The notes beneath the pieces were generated by a model that saw only the letters and a program-made list of their open reading frames with translations, did no database searches and had not been told where the DNA came from. From the NCBI GenBank assembly GCA_050248955.1, contig JBFWRK010000022.1, positions 1 to 64,000 of the forward strand: a stretch of DNA of 64,000 nucleotides, read 5' to 3'. Positions 26,620 to 34,813 of this stretch are shown piece after piece. How positions within the stretch are numbered: the stretch's first letter is position 1; every line of letters starts with the position of its first letter. This DNA comes from JBFWRK01 sp050248955 (lineage in GTDB: Bacteria; Actinomycetota; Acidimicrobiia; Acidimicrobiales; Ilumatobacteraceae). Position numbers and translations under genes: made by a program.

Positions 26620-28116
26620 ATGGCAACCCTTGTTGAGCTGGCGCGGCAACGAACCACGCTCAGTCGCGACCAGATCAACCACTTGCAACGGCTCATCGGT
26701 GACTGGGGGATGCTCGCCGATCTCTGCTTCGCCGATCTCCTGCTCTACACGCTCGACCGTGACGGGCGTTGGTTGGTTGTCGCGCAGGTGCGCCCGGTCA
26801 CCGGCCAGACGCTCTACTTCTCCGACTGGGTCGGCTCGCACGCGAACGACGAGGAGGTGGCGCTGATCGCCGAGGCGTACGAGCGTCGCAGCATCGTCGA
26901 GGGTGAGGCGTCGGTCGAGTCGTTGCCAGAACCGACGCGGATGATGGCGATCCCCGTGATCCACGAGAACCAGGCGATCGGCGTGCTCACGCGCGAGTGG
27001 TCGGATCGGGCCGGCCGACAGCGGGGCGAGCTCGAGCGGACCTACCTCTCGCTGTTCGAGCGATTCGCAGCGATGATCTCGTCGGGGACGTTCCCGTTCG
27101 AGGCCCGACGGGGCTCGACGAGCATCGCGCCGCGCGTCGGCGACGGCGTGATCGTCCTCGACGAAGACGCCCGCGTCCGGTACGCGTCGCCGAACGCGGT
27201 CTCGGCGCTCCACCGGGTCGGCATCACCGTCAACGTGACCGGGCTGCGCCTCGCCGAGCTCGGCTTCAACGACGGCCCGGTCAGGTCGGCCTACGAGCGG
27301 CGTGAGCCGGTGATCGAGGAGTTCGAACAGACGGCCGACGTCACGCTGCTCACGTACTCGATCCCGATCCTCGCCGGTGAGCAGGTGAGCGGTGGCGTGA
27401 TGCTGCTGCGTGACGTGTCGGAGCTGCGCCGTCGTGACCGGCTGCTGCTCTCGAAGGACGCGACGATCCGCGAGATCCACCACCGCGTGAAGAACAACCT
27501 GCAGACGATCTCGTCGCTGCTGCGCCTCCAGGCGCGCCGTCTGACTGCGCCCGACGCGAAGGCAGCCGTGAACGAGTCGGTTCGTCGGATCCGCACGATC
27601 GCGCTCGTGCACGAGACCCTGTCGCGCGAAGCCGGTGATGACGTGGCGTTCACCGAGATCGTCCGTCCGCTGCTGCGTCTGGCCGAGGAGGGCCTGCAGT
27701 CACCGGACCGCCCGGTGCACTTCTCCGTGCGCGGCGACGGCGGCAAGCTGCCGGCGATCATCGCGACGCCGCTCTCGGTCGTGCTCACGGAGCTGCTGCA
27801 GAACAGCGTCGATCACGGGTTCCCCGAGGGGAGCGGGGGTGGAGCGGTCGTCGTCATGCTCGACAACGACGGCGCGGAGCTCCGGCTGCGGGTCGTCGAC
27901 AACGGGCTCGGCCTCCCGGCCGGGTTCAGCATCGACAGCGCGACGGGTCTCGGCCTCGTGATCGTCCGCACGCTCGTGACGACCGAGCTCGCGGGGACGA
28001 TCTCGATGCGCGCGGCAACTTCGGAGGACTTCGCCTCGGCGGGCCTCGCGGCGCCGGTGCGGGGCACGGGCAGCGTCATCGACCTGACCGTGCCGGTCGA
28101 TCCCGACGCCCGGTGA
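26620..28116 (+). CDS. pdtaS: PdtaS-type sensor histidine kinase
   Basis: A 498-residue cytosolic kinase, the same size as mycobacterial PdtaS. It has an N-terminal GAF-like domain (about 1-155), a PAS domain (about 170-270), then a HisKA_2 dimerisation box with His287/His288 in IREIHHRVKNNLQTISSL and an HWE/HATPase domain with LTELLQNSVDHGFPEG and GLGLVIVRTLV. PdtaS phosphorylates the ANTAR regulator PdtaR, which is not in the window. In mycobacteria pdtaS and whiB1 lie side by side, and here a WhiB gene converges just downstream, supporting the call. Confidence 0.9.
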   Translation: MATLVELARQRTTLSRDQINHLQRLIGDWGMLADLCFADLLLYTLDRDGRWLVVAQVRPVTGQTLYFSDWVGSHANDEEVALIAEAYERRSIVEGEASVESLPEPTRMMAIPVIHENQAIGVLTREWSDRAGRQRGELERTYLSLFERFAAMISSGTFPFEARRGSTSIAPRVGDGVIVLDEDARVRYASPNAVSALHRVGITVNVTGLRLAELGFNDGPVRSAYERREPVIEEFEQTADVTLLTYSIPILAGEQVSGGVMLLRDVSELRRRDRLLLSKDATIREIHHRVKNNLQTISSLLRLQARRLTAPDAKAAVNESVRRIRTIALVHETLSREAGDDVAFTEIVRPLLRLAEEGLQSPDRPVHFSVRGDGGKLPAIIATPLSVVLTELLQNSVDHGFPEGSGGGAVVVMLDNDGAELRLRVVDNGLGLPAGFSIDSATGLGLVIVRTLVTTELAGTISMRAATSEDFASAGLAAPVRGTGSVIDLTVPVDPDAR

Positions 28117-28140
28117 GCGCGACGCACGCCGGACGCGACG

Positions 28141-28164
28141 GCGGCCCCGGTCGAGCGGGGCCGC
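28141..28164. terminator. Bidirectional terminator-like hairpin
   Basis: GCGGCCCC at 28141-28148 pairs with GGGGCCGC at 28157-28164 around an eight-base loop. It lies between the convergent pdtaS and whiB genes. There is no T-run, as is usual at this GC content. Confidence 0.65.
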
Positions 28165-28190
28165 TGGTCGAGATCTCGGTTGTGTCGGGT

Positions 28191-28487
28191 TCAGACCGCT
28201 GCGGCCTTCTGGCGAGCGACGGCTTCGCGGCGGATCTTCCGTCGCTCCTCTTCGCTCGTGCCACCCCAGATGCCCGAGTCCTGGTTGGTCTCGAGCGCGA
28301 ACTCGAGGCAGTCGACCTTGACCGGACACTGGTCGCAGACCTCGCGTGCCCGGTCGATCTGGACCAGAGCGTGACCGGTGGTGCCGACCGGGAAGAAGAG
28401 ATCCGGGTCGGTGTCACGACAGATGGCGTCTTGACGCCATCCGTACTCGGCGTGGGCGAGGGCAAGGCTGGACGCGAGGATCGACAC
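28191..28487 (-). CDS. WhiB-family iron-sulfur regulator (WhiB1-like)
   Basis: A 98-residue WhiB protein. Four cysteines (in AICRDT, VCDQCPVKVDCLEF) hold a [4Fe-4S] cluster. The turn GIWGGTSEEERR and a basic C-terminal tail (RRKIRREAVARQKAA) bind DNA. WhiB1 proteins pair with the primary sigma factor and respond to nitric oxide. Length, the LFFP segment and the convergent pdtaS neighbour favour WhiB1 over other paralogues. The GTG start at 28487 is backed by AAGGAG upstream. Confidence 0.92.
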   Translation of the reverse strand: MSILASSLALAHAEYGWRQDAICRDTDPDLFFPVGTTGHALVQIDRAREVCDQCPVKVDCLEFALETNQDSGIWGGTSEEERRKIRREAVARQKAAAV

Positions 28488-28641
28488 GAACGGTACTTCT
28501 CCTTGTGACGGCGTTCACGAGCAAAGGCCGACGTCGTAGAGGCCTACGCAGCGGGGGGACGGCGCAACGCTAAACCGGGGGTTACCGTTTGACAAGGGTC
28601 TTGTTTCGAGTTCGTGCACAAATTCGGACGGAGAGTGACGA

Positions 28642-29322
28642 GTGACACAGGTGATGGCGCACCGCGGGGCCTCCCGCGCCGAGCCGGAGAACACCGTCGC
28701 TGCCTACCGTCGAGCGGGATCGATGGGTGCCCATGCCGTCGAGCTCGACGTGCGCCGCAGCCTCGAGGGTGATCTGGTCGTGCACCACGACCCCCACCTG
28801 CCCGACGGCCGGTTGATCAGGGGCACGCCCCGGGCGGAGCTCCCGGCGTCCGTGCCCTCGCTCGGCGAGGCGCTCGGCGCCTGCGCCGGGATGTGGGTCA
28901 ACATCGAGATCAAGAACGACCGCAAAGAGCCCGACTTCGACTCGTCGGAGTCGATCGCCGACGCGACGATCGACGTGCTCCGCCAGCGGGCGGAGGACGA
29001 GCGGTGGCTGATCTCCTCGTTCCGGATGGAGACGATCGACCGCTGCCGTTCGCTGGCCCCGACGATCGCGACGGCGTGGCTCACGATCAGTGTGCCGCGC
29101 ACGGTGACCGACCTGCTCAACGCGCACGGCCATGTCGCGCTGCACCCGTGGGTCGGCATGGTGAAGCCGAAGCTCATCGAACGCTGCCACGCGGCGGGCA
29201 TCAGGGTGAACACGTGGACGTGCGACGACCCGGATCGGATGCGCGAGCTGATCGCTGCCGGCATCGACGGCATCTGCACGAACGTCCCCGACGTCGCGCT
29301 GCGCGTGCTCGCCGAGTCGTGA
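28642..29322 (+). CDS. Glycerophosphodiester phosphodiesterase
   Basis: A 226-residue GDPD. Catalytic residues are in MAHRGASRAEPENTVAAY, GAHAVELDVRRSLEGDLVVHHDP and INIEIKNDRKEPDF-type positions (WVNIEIKND). It hydrolyses deacylated phospholipid headgroups to glycerol-3-phosphate and an alcohol, in the cytoplasm since there is no signal peptide. GTG 28642 is the start, since the family begins immediately before HRG. It is divergent from whiB and converges with a lipid kinase gene, so lipid turnover is a shared theme. Confidence 0.9.
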   Translation: MTQVMAHRGASRAEPENTVAAYRRAGSMGAHAVELDVRRSLEGDLVVHHDPHLPDGRLIRGTPRAELPASVPSLGEALGACAGMWVNIEIKNDRKEPDFDSSESIADATIDVLRQRAEDERWLISSFRMETIDRCRSLAPTIATAWLTISVPRTVTDLLNAHGHVALHPWVGMVKPKLIERCHAAGIRVNTWTCDDPDRMRELIAAGIDGICTNVPDVALRVLAES

Positions 29323-29350
29323 CGGGCGCGGCGATCGTTGCTGCCTCGCC

Positions 29351-30286
29351 TCAGCTGGACCGGTGCGCAGGCGAGGGCACGACGAGCCGCATCGCTTCCG
29401 GCACGTGGTGGAACTCGAGCCGGTTCGTCTCGCCCAGGTAGTCGCCGTCCAACTGGTACGGGAACGGCGTGTCGTGCTCGACGATGAGGTGCGTCACATC
29501 GACGTGCTCGTCGAGGTGGCGACTCGTCTTCACGCCACCGCCACGGAGCGCGGCGCCGAGCGAACCGATGATCGCCAGCGCCTTCATGGTGCGGAACGTG
29601 ACGGCAACGAGTCCGCGGTCGAGCGTCGCCGCTGCCGACAGGTCGAGCGGACGGTTGCCCAGGTAGGTGTAGGGGTTCGTGTTGAGCACGATCGTGAAGT
29701 ACCCGTCCGGCACGACCGTGCCGTCGCCGAAGCGCAGTGAGAAGTGCGGTGCCGAGCGGTCGTAGTTGAGCAGCCACGTCTTGAGCGCGGCATAGATGAA
29801 GAGCGGGTGGCCCGCCCAGCGCTTGATCGCTGCCCGGCGCTCGACCGCCTTGACCACGGCAGCGTCGTAGCCGATGCCCGTGTGGAAGCAGAAGTACCGC
29901 CCGTTCACCTTGCCGAGTCCGATCGGGCGCGTGCAGCCGGGGTCGTCGAGTGCGCTGGACAGCATCTTCACCGCCTGCACCGGGTCGTTCGGCAGGCCGA
30001 TCGTGCGGGCGAAGACGTTCGTCGAGCCGCCCGGGAGGACCCCGAGCGCGGTGTCCGATCCGGCGATGCCCGTGGCGACCTCGTTGAGCGTTCCGTCGCC
30101 ACCGAAACCGATCACGACGTCCACACCGCGGGTCGCAGCATCCTGTGCGAAGCGGGTCGCGTGGCCGCGACGGTTCGTCTCGACGAGCGCCACCTCGTGG
30201 TGGCGGGAGAGCTCCTGGTGGATCACCACGGTGTTGCGCGCGGTGACCGATGACGCGAAGGAGTTGACGACGAGCAGCAATCGCAA
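29351..30286 (-). CDS. Diacylglycerol/sphingosine kinase-family lipid kinase
   Basis: A 311-residue DAGK-catalytic protein. It starts MRLLLVVNSFASSVTARN and has the nucleotide-binding loop VIGFGGDGTLNEVATGI near residues 57-73, followed by LGVLPGGSTNVFARTIGLP, the usual family order. It phosphorylates diacylglycerol or a similar lipid alcohol. No membrane helices are seen, as in soluble DgkB/YegS proteins. Its start is 84 bases from the divergent etfB. Which lipid it uses is not determinable. Confidence 0.89.
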   Translation of the reverse strand: MRLLLVVNSFASSVTARNTVVIHQELSRHHEVALVETNRRGHATRFAQDAATRGVDVVIGFGGDGTLNEVATGIAGSDTALGVLPGGSTNVFARTIGLPNDPVQAVKMLSSALDDPGCTRPIGLGKVNGRYFCFHTGIGYDAAVVKAVERRAAIKRWAGHPLFIYAALKTWLLNYDRSAPHFSLRFGDGTVVPDGYFTIVLNTNPYTYLGNRPLDLSAAATLDRGLVAVTFRTMKALAIIGSLGAALRGGGVKTSRHLDEHVDVTHLIVEHDTPFPYQLDGDYLGETNRLEFHHVPEAMRLVVPSPAHRSS

Positions 30287-30379
30287 GGGATGCGACGGTA
30301 GCAGCGCGTGTGCAATGTCACCGTCGTGCGGAACGACGCGGTTGGGAGGCTTCGGTACCGATCAGTAACAATGACGGCC

Positions 30380-31156
30380 ATGAACGTGATCGTGTGTGTG
30401 AAGCAGATCCCCGACCCGGCCTTGCCGGGCGCGCTGGATCCGGCCACCAACACGCTGAAGCGGGACGGCAAGCTCATCCTCGATGAGTCCGACAGCTATG
30501 GCGTGGAGATGGCGCTGCAGTTGGTCGACGCCGCCGGCGGAGGCGAGGTGAGCCTGGTCTCGATGGCTCCGAACGGCGAGGTGTCGGGCATGCGCACCGC
30601 GCTGGCCATGGGTGCCGCCAAGGGCGTGCTCGTGTCCGATCCGGCGCTCCAGGGCTCCGACGCGCTGACGACCGCGAAGGTGCTCGCTGCTGCGGTGCAG
30701 CGGCTCGGCGGCGCCGACCTCGTGATCGCGGCGACCGAGTCGAGCGACGGGTACACGGGCACGGTGCCCGAGCAGATGGCCGAGGTGCTCGGCCTGCCCT
30801 CGGTGACCTTCGCCAAGCGGGTCGTCGTCGATGGCAGCTCGCTGAAGGTGGATCGGCAGACCGAGGAGGGCTACGACGAGATCACCTGCCCGCTGCCCGC
30901 CCTGATCAGCGTGACGGCCGGTGTCGTCGAGCCCCGGTACCCCTCGTTCAAGGGGATCATGGCTGCGAAGTCGAAGCCGGTCGAGACCGTGACGGCCGCC
31001 GATCTCGGCGTCACCCCGGTCGGCTGGAGCGGCGCCGGCCAGGAGATCACGAACGTTGCCGCCGCCGAGGCGCGGCAGGCCGGAGAAGTGATCGAGGACG
31101 ACGGCGAGACCTACCTGAAGGTCGTCGCCTACCTCGAGAACCTGAAAGTCATCTGA
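30380..31156 (+). CDS. etfB: Electron transfer flavoprotein beta subunit
   Basis: A 258-residue EtfB (FixA). It opens MNVIVCVKQIPDPA and includes the AMP/FAD-proximal segment IAATESSDGYTGTVPEQMAEVLGLPSVTFAKRVV in pieces, then CPLPALISVTAG and PRYPSFKGIMAAK, the family signature. With EtfA it accepts electrons from acyl-CoA dehydrogenases, several of which are in this window, and passes them to ETF:quinone oxidoreductase. I place the start at 30380; ATG 30371 adds three residues. The gene for the alpha subunit follows after 13 bases. Confidence 0.94.
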   Translation: MNVIVCVKQIPDPALPGALDPATNTLKRDGKLILDESDSYGVEMALQLVDAAGGGEVSLVSMAPNGEVSGMRTALAMGAAKGVLVSDPALQGSDALTTAKVLAAAVQRLGGADLVIAATESSDGYTGTVPEQMAEVLGLPSVTFAKRVVVDGSSLKVDRQTEEGYDEITCPLPALISVTAGVVEPRYPSFKGIMAAKSKPVETVTAADLGVTPVGWSGAGQEITNVAAAEARQAGEVIEDDGETYLKVVAYLENLKVI

Positions 31157-31169
31157 GGGAGCGACGGAC

Positions 31170-32138
31170 ATGGCAGTCAACAACATCTGGGTGTTCGCAC
31201 AGGGCTCTGGCGAGACACTGACCTCGAGCACGCTCGAGCTGCTGACGAAGGCGCGCTCGCTCGGTGGCACCGTCACCGCGTTCCTCGGCGGCGATGCAGC
31301 ATCGCTCGCCGGCGCGCTCGGCGCCGCCGGCGCGGCGAAGGCGTACGCAACGGGCGACCTCGGCGGCAAGCTCCACGGGCCGGCGGTGGCCGGCGCGATG
31401 AAAGCAGTGATCGACGGGGGCGACGTCCCCGACGTGATCCTGTTCCCGCAGAACTACGAGGGTCGTGACGTGATGAGTCGCCTCTCGGTGAAGCTCGACC
31501 GCACGGTGCTCACGAACAACACCGACATCTCGGTGTCGGGCGATGCCGTCACCGTCACGACGCCCGTGTTCGGCGGCAACACGCTCGTCTCGACCACGTT
31601 CACGGGCGAAGTGCCGTACCTCGCCGCGTTCCGGCCGAAGTCCTTCGCTGTCGAAGAGGCCGGCGGGGGTGCAGCCGAGATCGTGGCTGCGCCGGTGCCC
31701 GACCTCGGGGCGACCGGCACCGCCATCGTCGCCGCCGTGCACGTCGAGGAGTCGACCGGCCCGAAGCTCGACGAGGCGAACATCGTCGTCTCGGGCGGTC
31801 GGGGGCTCGGCGAGGCCGCGAAGTACGAGATGGTCGAGCAGCTCGCGAAGCTCCTGAAGGGGGCGGCGGGCGCCTCGCGCGCCATCGTCGACGCCGGCTG
31901 GGTGCCCTACAGCTACCAGGTCGGCCAGACCGGCAAGGTCGTGAAGCCGACCGTGTACATCGCCGTCGGCATCTCCGGCGCGACGCAGCACATGGTCGGC
32001 ATGAAGGGCTCGAAGCACATCATCGCGATCAACAAGGACAAGGAAGCGCCGATCTTCGGCATCGCCGACCTCGGCATCGTCGGTGACGTCCACAAGGTCA
32101 TGCCGAAGCTGATCGAGGCGATCCAGTCCCGCAGCTGA
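31170..32138 (+). CDS. etfA: Electron transfer flavoprotein alpha subunit
   Basis: A 322-residue EtfA (FixB). The N-terminal domain begins NNIWVFAQGSGETLTSSTLELL. The C-terminal FAD-binding domain holds IVVSGGRGLGEAAKYEMVEQLA, RAIVDAGWVPYSYQVGQTGKVVKP and GISGATQHMVGMKGSKHIIAINKD, all diagnostic. It forms the FAD-containing heterodimer with EtfB. The operon ends with a strong hairpin 20 bases downstream. The usual length for the family is about 320 residues. Confidence 0.95.
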   Translation: MAVNNIWVFAQGSGETLTSSTLELLTKARSLGGTVTAFLGGDAASLAGALGAAGAAKAYATGDLGGKLHGPAVAGAMKAVIDGGDVPDVILFPQNYEGRDVMSRLSVKLDRTVLTNNTDISVSGDAVTVTTPVFGGNTLVSTTFTGEVPYLAAFRPKSFAVEEAGGGAAEIVAAPVPDLGATGTAIVAAVHVEESTGPKLDEANIVVSGGRGLGEAAKYEMVEQLAKLLKGAAGASRAIVDAGWVPYSYQVGQTGKVVKPTVYIAVGISGATQHMVGMKGSKHIIAINKDKEAPIFGIADLGIVGDVHKVMPKLIEAIQSRS

Positions 32139-32157
32139 CCCACGCACACCACGACGC

Positions 32158-32188
32158 ACGACGGCCGGGGTGATCCCCGGCCGTTCGT
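32158..32188 (+). terminator. Terminator hairpin after etfA
   Basis: ACGGCCGGGG at 32161-32170 pairs perfectly with CCCCGGCCGT at 32175-32184 around a TGAT loop, with partial pairing outside. It lies between etfA and the convergent netrin-like gene and probably terminates both. Confidence 0.75.
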
Positions 32189-32228
32189 CGTTCCCCGACT
32201 GCTCGTGCCCTGACCGTTTGTGCCCCGG

Positions 32229-32834
32229 TCAGACGACGACGCGCCGTCGCCCGGCGAGGACCCGGGAGACCAGCCCGAGTGCCACCATCGCTGCTGCGGC
32301 GAGCAGGACCGGCCGCTTCCAATCGCTGTCGCCGGGCGCGTCGATCACGGCCGCGACGGTCGTGGGTGGCGGGATCGTCGTCGCCGGCACAGCGTCCGCG
32401 GGTGGTCTGGCGGCGCCGAGCTCGGGTGTCAACGGCTGGTCCGCGGCGACGAGTCCCGTCGGGCCGCACGCACTCGTGTAGAACACGCCGTTCTCCGGTG
32501 GGAACTGGACCGCGAACACGACCCACCGCCCGAGTGGTGGTGCCGTGCCGAAGCCGCACTCGTCGACGTTCGAGAACGTCGCCACACGGAACGACGTGGG
32601 AACGTCACCCTTGTAGACCCCGTCGACCTGGAAGCCCATGATCGTGAGCGGCGGCGCACCTTCGACCGAGAGCAACTCGCCCGTGAACACGACCGTCGCT
32701 TCCGTCAATGCCGCAGGCACGGCCAGTTTCGTGCAGTCGCACACCGCTGCCGCGGGGCGGGCGGGGCCGAACGTCACGACGAGTGCCGCGAACAGCATCG
32801 GCACGACGATGCGAACGCGGGCGACCGACTGCAC
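32229..32834 (-). CDS. Secreted netrin-like domain protein with C-terminal membrane anchor
   Basis: About 201 residues. A signal peptide (VRIVVPMLFAALVVTFG to AAA) is followed by CDCTKLAVPAALTEATVVFTGE, DGVYKGDV, ECGFG and TSACGPTG. The cysteine spacing and the VFxGxV...V.GVYKG pattern resemble bacterial TIMP/netrin-like domains. A proline-rich linker leads to a hydrophobic segment and an RRR end, so the protein is probably tethered to the outer face of the membrane. GTG 32834 is chosen because it gives a complete signal peptide. Role unknown. Confidence 0.72.
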   Translation of the reverse strand: MQSVARVRIVVPMLFAALVVTFGPARPAAAVCDCTKLAVPAALTEATVVFTGELLSVEGAPPLTIMGFQVDGVYKGDVPTSFRVATFSNVDECGFGTAPPLGRWVVFAVQFPPENGVFYTSACGPTGLVAADQPLTPELGAARPPADAVPATTIPPPTTVAAVIDAPGDSDWKRPVLLAAAAMVALGLVSRVLAGRRRVVV

Positions 32835-32898
32835 GGGACGACTTTGACAGATGGCGCTGTCGCGATGCGCGCACCACGCGGTGAGCGGCACCCTCAGG

Positions 32899-33633
32899 TC
32901 ACACGAGCGGCCAGGGGTACCGACGGCCCGTCGTGTCGATCGGGAAGATCGGCCGCTCGACGACGTGGCGGGCGCGCTCGGAGATCGCTTCGACCTCGTC
33001 GTCCTCGAGCAGCGTGGCGACCCCGAGCGGCACGGCGTGCACGAGCGGTTCGATCGCGCAGACGAGCTCCGGCCCGAGCGGCTCACCGCCGAACTCCCAG
33101 ATCACCGTGCGGAGCTTGAAGTCGACCGAGAAGCACAGTCCGTTGTCGATCGCCCAGACGCGTCCGTCCGGCGTGAGGAGACAGTGGCCCGACTTGCGGT
33201 CCGTGTTGTTCGCGACGAGATCGAACGCGGCGATCGAGCGCAGCTGCTCGTGCGTTTCCGGGAGCTGCTCGTGCATCGTGAAGTAGTGCTGCTGGAAGTC
33301 GGCCTCGACGAACCATTGCACGGAGCCGATCCCGAGCGGACCATCGGTGCGCAGGACGGTCGGTGGCACGACGTGCACGCCCATCGCCTCGGACAACCGG
33401 TATGCCGCGACCTCGCGCTGGTAGAGCCCCGACGGGAAGTCCCACAGCGGGCGCTCGCCGCGATGGGGCTTGTAGATCGCCCGGGCCTCGTCGCTGCCCT
33501 GGCGCACGGAGACGAGGAACGTGGCGTTGCTGCTCCACGGCATGCGGCCGATGATCTCGATCTCGCCGCTCGTCAGCATCTCGATCGGGTCGACGTGCGG
33601 CCCGGCCGGCTGGGTCAGTTCATCCGAGGACAC
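32899..33633 (-). CDS. SCO1664-family protein (kinase-like fold)
   Basis: About 244 residues of an actinobacteria-specific family. Recognisable parts are LTSGEIEIIGRMPWSSNATFL, AIYKPHRGERPLWDFP, LYQREVAAYRLSEAMG, AAFDLVANNTDRKSGHCLL and GRVWAIDNGLCFSVDFKLRT. YKP, the NNxDRK-like catalytic loop and AIDNG echo the PI3/4-kinase or HipA-type catalytic core, so a phosphotransferase activity is plausible but unproven. The GTG start at 33633 overlaps the DUF3090 gene by 19 bases. It forms a conserved triad with DUF3090 and a histidine phosphatase. Confidence 0.83.
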   Translation of the reverse strand: MSSDELTQPAGPHVDPIEMLTSGEIEIIGRMPWSSNATFLVSVRQGSDEARAIYKPHRGERPLWDFPSGLYQREVAAYRLSEAMGVHVVPPTVLRTDGPLGIGSVQWFVEADFQQHYFTMHEQLPETHEQLRSIAAFDLVANNTDRKSGHCLLTPDGRVWAIDNGLCFSVDFKLRTVIWEFGGEPLGPELVCAIEPLVHAVPLGVATLLEDDEVEAISERARHVVERPIFPIDTTGRRYPWPLV

Positions 33634-34127
33634 GGATGCCCGTCCGGATCCATCGGCTGCCCACAGAACATGCACGTCGGCCGGCCGGCGGACACGACCT
33701 CGTCGGCGTGGTCGCAGAACGCGATCGCCTGGCCGCGCGTCAGGCGGAACCGCAGGCGCCCCTGATCCTCGATCGACTCCGGGAGCGGCTCTCCTTCGTC
33801 GTCGGTCTCGACGGCCTCCTCGAGCATGAGCACGAAGCGATCGAGCTCCTGGTCGTAGGCGAGGCCGATCGGCCCGACGATGAAGTCGGCATCGCCCGGC
33901 ATGGCGAGCTCGAGTGCTTGTGGCAGCGGCCGGTCGTCGGGGCCGGGCAGATCGCTGAGGAGCCGGCGGACGTACTGCGCGATCGCGGCGACCTGTTGCT
34001 TCTCGCACTTCACGTTCACCTGCTGGCCGGCGAAGCGGACCTGGAGGAAGAACGTCCGATGTCCGGGCTCCCCGATCGCGCCGGTGGTGAACGTGTCGAT
34101 GTCGTCGAAGTCGAAGAACCCAGGCAT
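33615..34127 (-). CDS. DUF3090 protein
   Basis: A 170-residue actinobacterial protein. It opens with an FDFDDIDTFTTGAIGEPG-like segment followed by RTFFLQVRFAGQQVNVKCEKQQVAAIAQYV. The C-terminus ends in a probable zinc knuckle, CMFCGQPMDPDGHPCPRMN, with three cysteines and a histidine. It is always, to my knowledge, found with SCO1664-type and MSMEG_4193-type genes, which flank it here with overlap or a 10-base gap. The biochemical role is unknown. Confidence 0.87.
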   Translation of the reverse strand: MPGFFDFDDIDTFTTGAIGEPGHRTFFLQVRFAGQQVNVKCEKQQVAAIAQYVRRLLSDLPGPDDRPLPQALELAMPGDADFIVGPIGLAYDQELDRFVLMLEEAVETDDEGEPLPESIEDQGRLRFRLTRGQAIAFCDHADEVVSAGRPTCMFCGQPMDPDGHPCPRMN

Positions 34128-34137
34128 GCGTGGCCCG

Positions 34138-34776
34138 TCAGGATTGACGCAGCTCGGCGAGCGAGCTGCCGGTGGAGTTGACGGTCAGGACGACGGGGCT
34201 GGCGTCACCGTACGCGATCGCGGTGATCGAGCACGTCGAGACGACGATCCGCTGGAAGAGGTCGAGGTGCGTGCCCATCGCGTGCGCGACGGCGGCCTTG
34301 ATCGGGTCGGCATGGGAGACGGCGACCACGACACCACCAGGGTGGGCCGCGCGCAGGCGGTCGATCGCGGACACGATGCGGGTCTGCATCTCGGTGAAGC
34401 TCTCACCGCCGGGGAAGCGGAAGCCGCTCGGATAGCGCTGCACGGTCTTCCACTCGGGGAGCTTCATCAAAGCCTTCAGCTCGCTGCCGGTCCACTCGCC
34501 GAAGTCGCATTCGAGCAGGCCCTTGTCGACTCGTGTCTTCAGCTGCACGGCGGCGGAGATCGGTGCTGCGGTCTCACGGGCGCGCTCGAGGGGCGACGCG
34601 TAGACCGCGTCGACCTGCAGCTCGGCGATGCGCGCTGCGGCTCGCTCGGCCTGGGCGCGGCCGGTGTCGGCGAGGTGGAGACCGGGCGCGCGGCCCGGCA
34701 GCAGCGTGCCCGTCGTTGCCGTCTGGCCGTGCCGGACGAGGAGCACGAGCGTGCTCTTCGGAGGGGAGGTCTTCAT
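34138..34776 (-). CDS. MSMEG_4193-type histidine phosphatase
   Basis: A 212-residue phosphoglycerate-mutase-like phosphatase. The catalytic motif is LLVRHGQTATTG near residue 15, then GLHLADTGRAQAERAA, YASPLERARETA, the acidic CDFGEWTG and the second histidine in VVAVSHADPIKAAVAH. It heads the conserved triad with DUF3090 and SCO1664 and may remove a phosphate added by the kinase-like partner; that link is inference. ATG 34776 is used; ATG 34785 is possible and would bring it to the edge of the divergent glycosylase gene. Confidence 0.87.
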   Translation of the reverse strand: MKTSPPKSTLVLLVRHGQTATTGTLLPGRAPGLHLADTGRAQAERAAARIAELQVDAVYASPLERARETAAPISAAVQLKTRVDKGLLECDFGEWTGSELKALMKLPEWKTVQRYPSGFRFPGGESFTEMQTRIVSAIDRLRAAHPGGVVVAVSHADPIKAAVAHAMGTHLDLFQRIVVSTCSITAIAYGDASPVVLTVNSTGSSLAELRQS

Positions 34777-34813
34777 GCGCGCCATGAGTGATCGCCAACC
34801 TACTGTCGACTTC

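Noticed and set aside
25141..27612. 823-codon open frame on the minus strand opposite BagAB and PdtaS
   Set aside because: Composition is Arg/His/Asp-rich with no motifs, and the plus strand encodes three well-recognised proteins across the same bases.
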